37,986 bases of DNA from Treponema sp. (GTDB lineage: Bacteria; Spirochaetota; Spirochaetia; Treponematales; Treponemataceae), in assembly GCA_012838745.1 (NCBI GenBank), contig DUOS01000035.1, forward strand, positions 1 through 37,986, read 5' to 3'. The translations under genes and the position numbers were made by a program. Below the pieces are notes generated by a model. The model was not told the origin of the DNA. It ran no database searches and was given only the letters and a program-made list of their open reading frames with translations. Positions 25,337 to 34,630 of this stretch are shown here, one piece after another (the first letter of the stretch is position 1; every line of letters starts with the position of its first letter).

Positions 25337-26842
25337 CTAGTGCTTATAGCGTATGGTAGAAACAGTTTGACCTTCTCGAAGAATATCATACCAAGTTTCT
25401 TTTACGCTTTTATCTGATATATAGGTATAAAAATCACTGAGTTTTTTAATTTTCTTATCATTAACCGCAGTAATTATATCGCCAGATTGCATGCCCATAA
25501 CTGCCGCAGGACTCTTTGCTTGAATACCATAAACTAGTACGCCTTTAACATCCTTGGAAATCTTTGCTTCTTTGCGAACTTCATCCGTTAAAGGGATAGG
25601 AATAAATCCTGGCCAAAGTTTAGATGCATCAGAAACAAGACTCTCGTTCCTTTCTTCTATGCGCACGGTAAGAGTTTCTTCTTTGCCCTGACGAATAACA
25701 CCAAAGGTTACCGTTTCACCGTTTTCAAGATCGCCAACATCGCGAACAAGTTGGTCTACAGAACGTACGTTAATTCCGTTGAGTGAAATAACAAAATCAC
25801 CAGGTATCATACCGCCCTTTTCTGCTGGAGAGCCTATGAAAATCTGTGAGGCAAGCGCGCCTCGCGTATTAGTTATTCCTAACTCATCAAGCATTATTTG
25901 ATTAGCAGAAGAAAGAGAAACTCCTAACCAACCGTACTTTATTTTTCCCGTCTTAATAAAGTCGTCTATTGCTTTTTTAACGTTGTTTATAGGAATCGAA
26001 AATCCTAGGCCCTGAGAACCACCAGTTGAAGAAGCAATCCATGAATTTATTCCGACTATTTCGCCGTAAATATTGACGAGAGGACCACCTGAATTTCCCT
26101 GGTTTATTGCCGCGTCAGTTTGAATAAAATCATTAATATTATTATTTGGTCCGCCGGAACGCCCAACAGCGCTTACAATACCCTGCGTTATTGAAGACAT
26201 ATACCCGAGGGGAGCGCCAACAGCAAAGACAATATCTCCTGCTTGTACCGTTTGTGAATCCCCTATTTTAGCAAGAGGAATGTTTTTATCATTTGATTCA
26301 AACGATACCAAGGCAATATCCTTGCGTTCATCTCCACCAATAAGCTTTCCGGTAAACTCTCGTTCATTAAATAGCTTGACCCGTATTTCAGTTGCAGACC
26401 CCACAACATGCTGATTAGTAAGCACGTAGTACGTCGTTCCAGTTTTTCTAACAATAACACCAGATCCTAGACCCTCTGCGCGATATTCTCTTCCACGGGG
26501 CTTTTCATCTGAACGCTCTTCGCCTTTTTTACCATCGGGCCCCTGAAAGAAAAACCACGGGAAACCCTCTAAGGGTGTTGACGGTACCGTTTTTGTTTCA
26601 ACAACATCAAGAGTAACAACTGTGGGCAAAACCGCCGCAGCAACAGCTCGGTTTGCACTCTGCATACCCTCAAGAAGTGTTATAGCCTCTTGTGGAATAG
26701 GAGTAACATCAAGAGAATCTGCAAATGCTGTCTGTGCAGAACCCGGAACCCTGGTACAACATAATACTACCAGTGTAAAAGTCAAAAAGGCTCCTAAAGA
26801 AAGTAAAAGGAGTTTTCCCATTTTTTTTGTAGTACGTTTCAT
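25337..26842 (-). CDS. htrA: HtrA/DegP-family serine protease with two PDZ domains
   Basis: The 501-residue protein is a periplasmic quality-control protease. Residues 10-30 form a signal or membrane anchor (LLLLSLGAFLTFTLVVLCC); the double cysteine at its end leaves lipoprotein processing possible. The trypsin-like domain (about 60-295) has the triad H145 (LTNQHVVG), D175 (DERKDIALV) and S251 (INQGNSGGPLVN). PDZ1 spans about 300-395 (GWLGVSL) and PDZ2 about 425-498 (GDIITAVNDKKI). The GGAGGT ribosome site lies four bases before the ATG. It has its own promoter (26883-26912) and a strong terminator, so it is a single-gene transcript. Confidence 0.94.
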   Translation of the reverse strand: MKRTTKKMGKLLLLSLGAFLTFTLVVLCCTRVPGSAQTAFADSLDVTPIPQEAITLLEGMQSANRAVAAAVLPTVVTLDVVETKTVPSTPLEGFPWFFFQGPDGKKGEERSDEKPRGREYRAEGLGSGVIVRKTGTTYYVLTNQHVVGSATEIRVKLFNEREFTGKLIGGDERKDIALVSFESNDKNIPLAKIGDSQTVQAGDIVFAVGAPLGYMSSITQGIVSAVGRSGGPNNNINDFIQTDAAINQGNSGGPLVNIYGEIVGINSWIASSTGGSQGLGFSIPINNVKKAIDDFIKTGKIKYGWLGVSLSSANQIMLDELGITNTRGALASQIFIGSPAEKGGMIPGDFVISLNGINVRSVDQLVRDVGDLENGETVTFGVIRQGKEETLTVRIEERNESLVSDASKLWPGFIPIPLTDEVRKEAKISKDVKGVLVYGIQAKSPAAVMGMQSGDIITAVNDKKIKKLSDFYTYISDKSVKETWYDILREGQTVSTIRYKH

Positions 26843-26882
26843 AACACCTCCGCTAGAATGCGTTCAATAATTTGATTATTCA

Positions 26883-26912
26883 TATATATAATGTAATAAA
26901 TTTGATGGGCAA
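26883..26912 (-). promoter_or_regulatory. Promoter of htrA
   Basis: On the minus strand TTGCCC (26907-26912) followed by the AT run TATATATA; TATATA at 26883-26888 gives an 18-base spacer (a 16-base register is also possible). The leader is about 35 bases and includes GGAGGT. I see no sigma-E-type site. Confidence 0.5.
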
Positions 26913-26932
26913 GGGGTTACATTAAAGGGCTT

Positions 26933-27694
26933 TTATTCTTCGTTTGGATTAAGAATTGTAAGAATTTCGGTATGATCTTCAAAAACGGCAACGGTATGCT
27001 CCATATGACAAGAAGTTTTTCCGTCGGCAGTTATAACTGTCCATCCGTCCTTTTGTAGTTTTATATCTCCCGTACCCAAGTTTACCATTGGCTCAATAGC
27101 TAAAACCATACCCGGCACAATTCTAGGATTTGGGCCTCTTTCAGGTACATTGGGAATCTGTGGATCTTCGTGAACTGCTAAACCTACTCCGTGCCCACAG
27201 TATTCATACACCACACCAAAACCAGCACCCGAAGCAACATCGTACACTGCACGAGAAATATCTCCGATGCGGTTTCCTTTGCGACAAGCGGCGATTCCTG
27301 CATCAAGCGCTCGTATAGTCGTATCTACCAATTCTTGCTCACGAGGTGTAATAGTTCCCACAGGTACGGTTACCGCTGAATCACTAAAATATCCGTTGAG
27401 ATCAATACCAATATCGAGAGAAACAAGGTCTCCATCGCGTATTATTCGCTTTTTTGAGGGAATGCCGTGTATAACTTCATTATTTATGGAGATACAAGCA
27501 GCTCCAGGAAAATCCTGAGAATACCAGGCGGGAGTTCCTCCGCCTCTTTTTATATAGTCAACACAAAATGCGTCTATGTCCTGTGTTGTTACTCCAACTT
27601 GTACGAGAGGTATTACCTCTTTGTACAGTCGAGCAAGCATTTTACACGATTTACGTATACCATCAATCTGATTTTCATTTTTTATTCGTATCAT
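26933..27694 (-). CDS. map: Methionine aminopeptidase type I
   Basis: The 253-residue enzyme removes the initiator methionine from new proteins. The two-metal site is complete: D94 and D105 (VSLDIGIDLNGYFSDSAV), H168 (YCGHGVG), E201 (LAIEPM) and E232 (CHMEHTVAV), with the substrate-facing H76 (NNEVIHGIPS). The length fits the short type I form with no zinc-finger extension. Its ATG overlaps the stop of the J-domain gene (ATGA, 27691-27694). It is the last gene on the leftward run that begins with the V-ATPase genes; no hairpin terminator follows it before the htrA promoter. Confidence 0.95.
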   Translation of the reverse strand: MIRIKNENQIDGIRKSCKMLARLYKEVIPLVQVGVTTQDIDAFCVDYIKRGGGTPAWYSQDFPGAACISINNEVIHGIPSKKRIIRDGDLVSLDIGIDLNGYFSDSAVTVPVGTITPREQELVDTTIRALDAGIAACRKGNRIGDISRAVYDVASGAGFGVVYEYCGHGVGLAVHEDPQIPNVPERGPNPRIVPGMVLAIEPMVNLGTGDIKLQKDGWTVITADGKTSCHMEHTVAVFEDHTEILTILNPNEE

Positions 27695-28533
27695 ATCTCA
27701 CCTCTTAGATCTTCAAACTTTATTTTCAATCTTCTGGATAGTTCCTTTACACCTGTCATTGTTGGTTCCCTGCGAAGGGCTTGTATAAGGCAGATGCGCG
27801 CAGTTGGAAAATCACCAATACGTTCATAACAAACAGCCATAAGCTTAAGAATAGCCGCATCATCTTTTTTACCAAACCCAAGTTCTAAAGCAGATTCAAG
27901 GCAGTCGAGGGCCAACTCATCGGAGAGGAATCCTACAATGCGGTTTTTTATAATATTCCGCGTAAAAGAAAGAACCTCGGAGAAAAAATGTCGAAAGTAT
28001 GGTCGATTCCGTTCCAATACAATTACCTCTTCTAAAAGAAGGAAGGCATCATAAACATCGTTTCGAAGTGCTAGTTCTTCTGCAAGCACAAATGCACAAT
28101 CCATAAAATCTTCTCGACCAAAGAAGGCTGAAAGAACAAAGCCGCCTAAATCATTTCGTCGAATTCGGTACTCTGAAACGGCTTCTTCTTCTAGTTCATG
28201 AAAAAGATCAAAGAAAATGAGCTTAGCACGGCTTTCCTTATCGGTTCTCTGCAAAAGCCAGGCACGATAATCAAAACTGGCCGTTGCTCCGTGACTACCT
28301 TTAGCCCGTCGAAAAATACCGTAAAGAACGTCGAATTCGGCACGTCTTTCAGGCTCAGAAAGTGTTTCATAGGCTCTAATCAGGTCACGCATTTTCTCTG
28401 CACGAGAAGCCTGAGAAAAAGCCGGTCCTGGTATATCCGGATGGAGTTCCTTAGCACGCCTACGATAGGCTCTTTTTATCTCGGCTGCGGATGCAGAAGT
28501 CGAAACGCCTAATATTTGGTAACAATCATGCAC
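27691..28533 (-). CDS. J-domain (DnaJ-like) protein with helical C-terminal region
   Basis: Residues 1-72 form a J-domain with H31-P32-D33 intact (AKELHPDIPG) and flanking helices (YQILGVSTSASAAEIKRAYRR), so it can stimulate Hsp70 ATPase. The remaining 208 residues lack the Gly/Phe and zinc-finger regions of DnaJ and are helical, with TPR-like units near the end (AVCYERIGDFPTARICLIQALR). It is therefore a J-protein co-chaperone of unknown client, not DnaJ itself. The start is GTG at 28531-28533 with only a weak ribosome site, eight bases after the preceding gene, so it may depend on coupling. No hydrophobic segment suggests a cytoplasmic location. Confidence 0.85.
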   Translation of the reverse strand: MHDCYQILGVSTSASAAEIKRAYRRRAKELHPDIPGPAFSQASRAEKMRDLIRAYETLSEPERRAEFDVLYGIFRRAKGSHGATASFDYRAWLLQRTDKESRAKLIFFDLFHELEEEAVSEYRIRRNDLGGFVLSAFFGREDFMDCAFVLAEELALRNDVYDAFLLLEEVIVLERNRPYFRHFFSEVLSFTRNIIKNRIVGFLSDELALDCLESALELGFGKKDDAAILKLMAVCYERIGDFPTARICLIQALRREPTMTGVKELSRRLKIKFEDLRGEI

Positions 28534-28541
28534 TATTTAGT

Positions 28542-28952
28542 TCAGCCTATGTTGGCACCAACATCTACAGCGTGTTGTTCACCTTTAACAATGTCAAAAT
28601 AATCCAAACGCAAACCCTGCGACTCAAGTATGTGCATGAGGTTTCGGCAGGTTTTAGCGGAACGAAGGCCAACCTTCAATACTAAGGCGCATCCTTTTTT
28701 ACCTGAAAGAGTTCCAGAGGCGGCTAAAGTTTTGAGTACAGATTCTGGAACCTTTGTAGAAAGGGCACTTATTGGTCTAATAAGAACCGCAATATAATCG
28801 AACATTCCAAGGTGAGTTGACGTTTTATTATCAAGACCGTCTACGAGAACAACCTCGTTACCACGACCTTCTGAAGCTTTTTTTAGTATCGCTAAGATCT
28901 TATCGTCATCTTTTGAACGATTTACAAGAAAATGCACAAGTGCTACACGCAT
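28542..28952 (-). CDS. Conserved-looking 136-residue protein, unknown function
   Basis: I do not recognise the family. It alternates beta-strand and helix (MRVALVHFLV, then KKASEGRGNEVVLVDG, then FDYIAVLIRPIS, then GKKGCALVLKVG), a pattern like flavodoxin or CheY folds. There is no FMN phosphate loop, no signal peptide and no membrane helix. GGAG lies eight bases before the ATG, so the gene is credible. It sits between the UspA-like and J-domain genes in the V-ATPase run. Confidence 0.7.
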   Translation of the reverse strand: MRVALVHFLVNRSKDDDKILAILKKASEGRGNEVVLVDGLDNKTSTHLGMFDYIAVLIRPISALSTKVPESVLKTLAASGTLSGKKGCALVLKVGLRSAKTCRNLMHILESQGLRLDYFDIVKGEQHAVDVGANIG

Positions 28953-28975
28953 GATTCAATCTCCAATGAGAGGTG

Positions 28976-29473
28976 TTAGGACAGTTTAAATAACTGTTCT
29001 ATCATTTTTTCCTTAACAATTAGTACAGAGCAACGAGCGCGAAGCATAATTGTGCGATAAGACGCAGAAATAATTTCTTTTTCTTCACCAGCTTCTACTG
29101 CTTCTCCATCGTTTCCGCCAAGAAGGATTACATCAATCTTCTTTTCCTCCGCAGAGGTAACAACTTCAGACCAAATAGCACCATGGCGAAGTTCAGTTTC
29201 AATTTTTACACCTTTTTCTTGTGCCATTTCTTCTACAAAAGCGAGATAACGCCTACCATTGTCTTCTAGGCTTTGTTCATATTCTCGACTTTCTTCTTCG
29301 ATGAAAATACGGTTAAGTGTTAACTGTTTAATAGTTGCGGTGTCTACCACATAAATCGCATAAACTCGGCACCGATACAATTTTGCCATTAGGACAGCAA
29401 AACGTACTGCATTTATTGATGCATCGGTGCCATTAACCATAACCATAATATTCTGAAAAAGTGGTTTTATCAT
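28976..29473 (-). CDS. Universal stress protein (UspA) domain, nucleotide site altered
   Basis: The 165-residue product has the UspA fold: strand FQNIMVMVNGTDASINAVRFAV (part), a helix, then VYAIYVVD, and the final VLIVKE strand. In ATP-binding members the first strand ends in an Asp (VDGS) that contacts adenine; here it is N14 (VNGT). The G-x2-G-x9-G-S/T loop is also incomplete (GGNDG, with no second Gly-Ser at the right distance). It may therefore not bind ATP, or bind it differently. The ATG overlaps the V-ATPase subunit D stop (TAATG), which couples its translation to the ATPase genes and suggests a role in controlling or protecting the ATPase; that is inference. Confidence 0.85.
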   Translation of the reverse strand: MIKPLFQNIMVMVNGTDASINAVRFAVLMAKLYRCRVYAIYVVDTATIKQLTLNRIFIEEESREYEQSLEDNGRRYLAFVEEMAQEKGVKIETELRHGAIWSEVVTSAEEKKIDVILLGGNDGEAVEAGEEKEIISASYRTIMLRARCSVLIVKEKMIEQLFKLS

Positions 29474-30099
29474 TATTTGGATCCCCCACTCCTAGCCTTC
29501 AGCACTTTAAGTACAAAGACGCTTTCACGTTCCCTTTCTTCGAGAATACCTTCAATATAGGTCATAGTTTCTCGAGTTTGCGGAATTACCTGCTTATCAA
29601 GGGCATTTACTCTGCGCTGAGTTTTTTTCACTTCTTTCGCAAGCCGCCAGACAATGGTCCGTATTGAGGCCATTTCAGTAAGCAGACGAAGCAATTCAAA
29701 AAAGTCTACCATGACTTTGTCACATTGGGCAAATGAATTTAAATAAGACCAAGCAAGACGTCGTTTAGGTAGTTCTACAGAAACAGACGAAAAGTTCATT
29801 CCTGCAAGAAATACTCGATGTTCGCTAAGCTCAAAGTTATATGAAACCATTTTTGCCGCACGTTCGGTGCGATCCCGCCCAACAGTCATAAACATATGGC
29901 GAAGAGAAGGATACGCTTTTTCAATTTGCTTTTCAATATCATTTTCAAGCAATTTGACCTTTTCCACCATCTGCATGAGCTCCATTACTAAAATCTCACG
30001 CTTTTGCTCGAGCAGTTCGTACCCATCTTGGGCTATTGTAAGCTGTTCTTTTATTGCGAGCAAGTTAGACTTAGTTGGCGCTATTGGCAGTCTTGCCAT
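29473..30099 (-). CDS. atpD: V-type ATPase subunit D (central shaft)
   Basis: The 208-residue helical protein forms the rotor shaft that turns inside the A3B3 ring. The N-terminal MARLPIAPTKSNLLAIKEQL and the following long coiled coil (about 15-70), plus the C-terminal helix with RRVNALDKQVIPQTRETMTYIEGILEER (part), are typical of subunit D. It starts one base after atpB ends and is joined by TAATG to the UspA-like gene. Length is normal. Confidence 0.93.
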   Translation of the reverse strand: MARLPIAPTKSNLLAIKEQLTIAQDGYELLEQKREILVMELMQMVEKVKLLENDIEKQIEKAYPSLRHMFMTVGRDRTERAAKMVSYNFELSEHRVFLAGMNFSSVSVELPKRRLAWSYLNSFAQCDKVMVDFFELLRLLTEMASIRTIVWRLAKEVKKTQRRVNALDKQVIPQTRETMTYIEGILEERERESVFVLKVLKARSGGSK

Positions 30100-30100
30100 A

Positions 30101-31528
30101 CTATGATCCTACCTTTTGGGGTACATCGGATAGTTTTTTTTCATAGGCTTCCACTGCAGCTTGCATATACTTTTCAATATATTCAGGTTTAATACGGTAG
30201 AGTTCATTTTTGGGAAGATAAGAAAGAGCCCACCAACCAATATCCAATGTTTCTTCTATAGTTCGATTCTCAAACTCACCTTGGGTAAGGAAGTTCTGTT
30301 CAAACACTTCTCCGAATTTAAGATACTTTTTATCGATATCAGAAAGTTCTTCCTCACCGATAATTGACGCAAGATTTCGTATGTTTTTTACTCGAGAATA
30401 TCCTGCAAAAAGCTGACTCGATACATCCTTGTGATCCTCACGAGTCATACCCTTTCCAATGCCGTCCTTCATAAGACGGGAAAGGCTTGGCAAGCCGGCA
30501 ACAGGGGGATAAATCCCTTTTTGTGAAAGTTCGCGGTCAAGCACGATCTGTCCCTCAGTAATATAGCCAGTAAGATCCGGTATTGGATGACTAATATCGT
30601 CGTTAGGCATAGATAGGATGGGAATCTGTGTTATAGATCCCGTGGACCCCTTGATCCGGCCTGCTCGTTCATACAGTTCTGCAAGGTCGGAATACAAGTA
30701 CCCAGGATAACCCTTTCGACCTGGGACCTCGCCACGAGTTGTAGATATTTCTCGAAGAGCTTCGCAATAGTTAGTCATATCAGTGAGAACAACGAGAACG
30801 TGCATATTCTTTTCATAGGCTAAATATTCTGCCGCGGTTAAGGCACATCGAGGAGTAATAATCCGCTCAATAGACGGAGCGTCCGCCAAAGAAAGAAACA
30901 TAGCTACTCTAGAAAGAACCCCAGATTTTTCGAAGGTATCTATGAAAAAGCGAGCCACGTCATATTTAATACCCATACCAGCAAACACCATAACAAAACT
31001 TTCATCAGAGGAAAGTATTTTTGCTTGGCGAATTATCTGAGCAGTAAGGCGGTTATGAGAAAGACCATTACCAGAAAAAACCGGTAGTTTTTGACCTCGA
31101 ATTAAGGTATTCATTCCGTCGATAGCCGATATACCGGTTTGAATAAAGTCCTGAGGATAAATGCGCGCAAAGGGGTTTATTGGAAATCCATTTACATTGA
31201 CCATTTTCGACGAATACATTTCGGGAAACCCATCTGTAGGTTTTCCCAACCCGTTAAAAACGCGACCTAATAGACCGTCAGAAACCCTCATTTCCATGGG
31301 AGTTTCAAGAAACTCAACGGTTGTTTCATCAAGAGAAAGCCCCGATGTTGAACCGAAAATTTGAACGACACAAACCTCTTCAGAAACATCAATAACACGA
31401 CCAGTTCGGGTTGCTCCACGATGATCACGAACAGAAACTATTTCACCAAATGAAATGTTCTCTCGCCTTTTTACTATAATAATGGGGCCGTCAACAGATT
31501 CAACACCCCGATATTCTACACCTTTCAT
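30101..31528 (-). CDS. atpB: V-type ATPase subunit B (non-catalytic)
   Basis: This 475-residue subunit alternates with subunit A in the head. It has the B-type pattern [15 protein letters not shown] in place of a Walker A loop, plus [18 protein letters not shown] and [23 protein letters not shown] (part) that are characteristic of bacterial and archaeal B subunits. Its ATG overlaps the atpA stop (ATGA, 31525-31528). The protein is complete. Confidence 0.95.
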   Translation of the reverse strand: MKGVEYRGVESVDGPIIIVKRRENISFGEIVSVRDHRGATRTGRVIDVSEEVCVVQIFGSTSGLSLDETTVEFLETPMEMRVSDGLLGRVFNGLGKPTDGFPEMYSSKMVNVNGFPINPFARIYPQDFIQTGISAIDGMNTLIRGQKLPVFSGNGLSHNRLTAQIIRQAKILSSDESFVMVFAGMGIKYDVARFFIDTFEKSGVLSRVAMFLSLADAPSIERIITPRCALTAAEYLAYEKNMHVLVVLTDMTNYCEALREISTTRGEVPGRKGYPGYLYSDLAELYERAGRIKGSTGSITQIPILSMPNDDISHPIPDLTGYITEGQIVLDRELSQKGIYPPVAGLPSLSRLMKDGIGKGMTREDHKDVSSQLFAGYSRVKNIRNLASIIGEEELSDIDKKYLKFGEVFEQNFLTQGEFENRTIEETLDIGWWALSYLPKNELYRIKPEYIEKYMQAAVEAYEKKLSDVPQKVGS

Positions 31529-33327
31529 GAAAGTTCCACCTTCCGGTATAACCGATCAATTTCATCAAGCTGTTGATTCATACGAGTCTCTACAGCGGAA
31601 ATCCCCGCAAGGTCTTCGTTAACAAAGGCGGTTTTAATACGCATAATTTCATCCCTACAGGGAAGATTCACCAGCTTGGCAAGTGGCGCGCCGTTGTAAA
31701 TTATGGAACGCGCACGTTTGTAAAAATCCATAATTATCACTAAAATCATTATTTGTTTTTCAGGAACAGAAAACATGTCGGTCTCATCAAACGCACTTTG
31801 TTGAAGAAATCCAATTTTTACCATTTCCGCTGCAACCATAATAATGCGTTCAGTATCAGGCAATGCGTCCGGTCCAATCAAGCGAACAATCTGTTCCAAC
31901 CGCTGCTCTCGTTTGAGCAGATCAAGGGCTTGAAGTCGTACATCATTCCAACGAGGATCGAGACGATCCCACCATGGTCGAATTTCCTCTGCATATTCTG
32001 AATAAGACTCTATCCATCCAATTGCTGGATAATGACGAGCATAGGCAAGCTCACGATCTAGAGCCCAAAAACAGCGAATAAATCGTTTAGTGTGCTGAGT
32101 TACCGGTTCGGAGAAGTCGCCTCCAGGGGGAGAAACCGCACCGACGATCGAAACAGAACCTGTGCCTCCACCGAGGGAGGTAATACGCCCTGCACGTTCG
32201 TAAAATTCAGCAAGGCGAGTTGGTAAATACGCTGGGAAGCCTTCTTCTGCTGGCATTTCTTCCATACGACCAGAAAGCTCACGAAGAGCCTCTGCCCAAC
32301 GGCTCGTTGAGTCTGCTAAAATTGCAACATCCATTCCCATATCTCGGTAATACTCAGCGAGCGTTATTCCTGAATACAGGGAAACCTCTCGCGCTGCTAC
32401 TGGCATATTAGATGTATTCGCAATTAGTATGGTTCTCTCCATAAGAGAGCGTTGGGTTCTAGGATCAATAAGCTGTGGAAATTCGGTTAATACGTCGGTC
32501 ATTTCATTCCCACGCTCGCCACAGCCAATATATACAATGAGGTCAGCGTCGCACCATTTTGCAATTGCATGCTGAGTCATGGTTTTTCCAGTGCCAAATC
32601 CACCTGGGATTGCCGCCGTACCACCCTTTGAAAGGGGGAAAAACACGTCAATTACCCGCTGTCCTGTTATAAGAGGCTCGGAAACTGTAAGCTTTTCCCG
32701 GTAGGGGCGCGCATTGCGCACCGGCCAGTAATGAGCGAGATAAATAGGTTCATCTAATTCTGTTTTAGCTATTACATCATTAATTGTGTATTCACCCGTC
32801 TCGGCAATCCAAGTAAGAGATCTACCACGAACAGTCGGCGGAACCATGATTTTATGAAGTATTGATTCAGTTTCCTGAACCGTTCCTAAAAGGGTCCCCG
32901 CTGCTATGGGCATACCTGCTAAAACAGGTTCTCCTGCTTGTGTATTTGCCAGAACAAAACGCCATTTTTTATCATCATTGAGAGGAGTGCTACGTTCTCC
33001 GGGCATTAAGAAAGCACCAGAAGATTCATAGAGATCTTCGAGTGGTCGTTGTATTCCATCGTATATTGTGCCAACCAGCCCTGGGCCAAGCCGGACAGAA
33101 AGTGGGCGTAAATGGCAAACTACTTTTTCACCGACACGCATGCCGGTGTCATCCTCATATACCTGAATTGTAGCAATTCCGTCTCTAAGACGTATTATTT
33201 CGCCAATAAGTGCGGCTTCTCCCACATCTACAACATCGTATAGACCGCATGCACCGAGTCCTGATGCATATAAAATAGGCCCGGATATCCGGGTAACAGT
33301 TCCTTCAATGCGAGTTTGGTTAATCAT
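31525..33327 (-). CDS. atpA: V-type ATPase catalytic subunit A
   Basis: The 600-residue catalytic subunit hydrolyses or makes ATP. The Walker A loop [15 protein letters not shown] is near residue 240, and [23 protein letters not shown] and [11 protein letters not shown] are the conserved A-type blocks. The family's non-homologous region (about 115-200, [13 protein letters not shown]) is present, distinguishing A from B and from F-type beta. The overlap with atpE is ATGA (33324-33327). All core residues appear intact, so an active enzyme is expected. Confidence 0.96.
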   Translation of the reverse strand: MINQTRIEGTVTRISGPILYASGLGACGLYDVVDVGEAALIGEIIRLRDGIATIQVYEDDTGMRVGEKVVCHLRPLSVRLGPGLVGTIYDGIQRPLEDLYESSGAFLMPGERSTPLNDDKKWRFVLANTQAGEPVLAGMPIAAGTLLGTVQETESILHKIMVPPTVRGRSLTWIAETGEYTINDVIAKTELDEPIYLAHYWPVRNARPYREKLTVSEPLITGQRVIDVFFPLSKGGTAAIPGGFGTGKTMTQHAIAKWCDADLIVYIGCGERGNEMTDVLTEFPQLIDPRTQRSLMERTILIANTSNMPVAAREVSLYSGITLAEYYRDMGMDVAILADSTSRWAEALRELSGRMEEMPAEEGFPAYLPTRLAEFYERAGRITSLGGGTGSVSIVGAVSPPGGDFSEPVTQHTKRFIRCFWALDRELAYARHYPAIGWIESYSEYAEEIRPWWDRLDPRWNDVRLQALDLLKREQRLEQIVRLIGPDALPDTERIIMVAAEMVKIGFLQQSAFDETDMFSVPEKQIMILVIIMDFYKRARSIIYNGAPLAKLVNLPCRDEIMRIKTAFVNEDLAGISAVETRMNQQLDEIDRLYRKVELS

Positions 33328-33950
33328 TCAGGCAACCTCCCGCCCATGAGTGCCAATGCCAGCTCTTGACGTTTTTCTGACATGAGATCCTCAAAAAGTT
33401 CTTCTTTAGTTACTCGGCATAACACAGACCGGTTATCCGACTCAAGGTAAAGACCATCAGAATAACCGGATTTACTGGCTTCTGCTGGAGTTAACTCGGA
33501 AAGAGAAAAACTAACGGAATCGTCAAAAACGCTGGTTAAGGCTTTACGTACAGCTGCTTCACCATAACCGGTGTACTGTACAGTCATAGAAGACGGTTTA
33601 AAAACCGTCCGATATTTTTTCATCATGTCTGTATATAAAGCAAGTCGACGGTCTGGACCTATACTGGTAAACCAGTCTGTAAGGGCCTGTGAAACCGATG
33701 TATCCACAAAGGAAACAATTCGACGCTGTTTTTCGAGCGGTATAGCGGAAGCTGAGTCATTTCTATATGATTCCGCCTTTTGCTTATACTCGTGGCTCTT
33801 TTCTTCACGACTTTTTTCAATGCGGAGAGAAACATCGTCATAAATAGCACGACATTCAGCTTCGCTTGTTTTGAGTATTTTTTCTGCTTTTCTCCGGGCA
33901 TCTTCTAGTATTTCCCGGTCTAGTATTTCTGTTGAACGTAGCTCTTCCAT
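33324..33950 (-). CDS. atpE: V-type ATPase subunit E (peripheral stalk)
   Basis: This 208-residue protein has a long charged N-terminal helix (about 1-75, [20 protein letters not shown]) and a folded C-terminal domain (about 90-208) with the [14 protein letters not shown] and GLYLES segments. It forms a stalk with the small G/H-type subunit encoded at 37628-37930. The start has GGAG four bases upstream. It begins 13 bases after atpF. Confidence 0.87.
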   Translation of the reverse strand: MEELRSTEILDREILEDARRKAEKILKTSEAECRAIYDDVSLRIEKSREEKSHEYKQKAESYRNDSASAIPLEKQRRIVSFVDTSVSQALTDWFTSIGPDRRLALYTDMMKKYRTVFKPSSMTVQYTGYGEAAVRKALTSVFDDSVSFSLSELTPAEASKSGYSDGLYLESDNRSVLCRVTKEELFEDLMSEKRQELALALMGGRLPE

Positions 33951-33963
33951 CTTGCTCCCACTC

Positions 33964-34305
33964 TTATACGTGTATACCGATTGCTTCTCGAATAGAAGCA
34001 GTCAACGTCTTGCGTCCAGGCAAATGCCCGTGCAAACCGGGTATTTCCACAATGAGCGGATATTCAGCACTCATTTGCCAATCGCGAACTTCTTCTTCTA
34101 GCATGGCGGAAGCTTCTTCGGTTAAAATTAGTACCTTGGCGCGTTCTTCCGTTACCGGAGCGCCACCTGCTAACATGCTCCCGCGGCCAGTTACTCGGTA
34201 AAACGCATCAAGCGCTTCATCTCTATTTCGCACTACCGTGCCCGGTACTCCGACTAGAGAAAAACCGAGAACAAGCTCACGCTCCCCGATTATCCAGTAT
34301 TTCAC
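33964..34305 (-). CDS. atpF: V-type ATPase subunit F
   Basis: The 113-residue protein has the compact alternating fold of subunit F: MKYWIIGERELVLGFSLVGV at the start, AKVLILTEEASAMLEEEV in the middle, and PLIVEIPG near the end. Subunit F binds subunit D on the rotor. The start is GTG at 34303-34305, with GGAAG eight bases upstream. It begins 15 bases after atpK ends. Confidence 0.9.
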   Translation of the reverse strand: MKYWIIGERELVLGFSLVGVPGTVVRNRDEALDAFYRVTGRGSMLAGGAPVTEERAKVLILTEEASAMLEEEVRDWQMSAEYPLIVEIPGLHGHLPGRKTLTASIREAIGIHV

Positions 34306-34320
34306 TGTGTATCTTCCGTA

Positions 34321-34629
34321 TTAAAAGAGGAGGATCAAAAGTGCGACTAGAAATCCCCACAAACAAATACCTTCGGCAAGCCCAACAAAAGGAAGTGCCT
34401 TTCCAGAAAGCTCAGCATTCTCACTCATTGCACCCATTGCTGCAGCACCAATACGGCCTACAGCCATACCACCAGCAATACATGCAATACCAACCGCAAT
34501 CGCGGCAGAAAGATACTTAATGCCCGCTACCGAAGAAGTGGCAGCTTCGGGACTCACCGACCCTTCATTTGCAAACACCAGTGCACCGGCGAAAATCAGC
34601 CCTGCAGCTGTTAAAAGTTTACGAATCAT
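34321..34629 (-). CDS. atpK: V-type ATPase subunit K (membrane rotor ring), single hairpin with leader
   Basis: The 102-residue proteolipid forms the ion-carrying ring. An N-terminal hydrophobic segment (about 4-21, ending LVFA before NEG) looks like a signal peptide or extra helix. The hairpin proper comprises a helix at about 37-65 (GIKYLSAAIAVGIACIAGG, then MAVGRIGAAAMGAM) and one at about 78-102 (LPFVGLAEGICLWGFLVALL), with the ion-binding Glu in GLAEG. The ATG at 34629 is preceded by GGAG (seven-base spacing); the ORF open to 34707 has no ribosome site and lies inside atpI. Many bacterial V-type K subunits have two fused hairpins (about 150 residues); this one has one. The ion cannot be assigned. 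Confidence 0.9.
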   Translation of the reverse strand: MIRKLLTAAGLIFAGALVFANEGSVSPEAATSSVAGIKYLSAAIAVGIACIAGGMAVGRIGAAAMGAMSENAELSGKALPFVGLAEGICLWGFLVALLILLF

Positions 34630-34630
34630 A

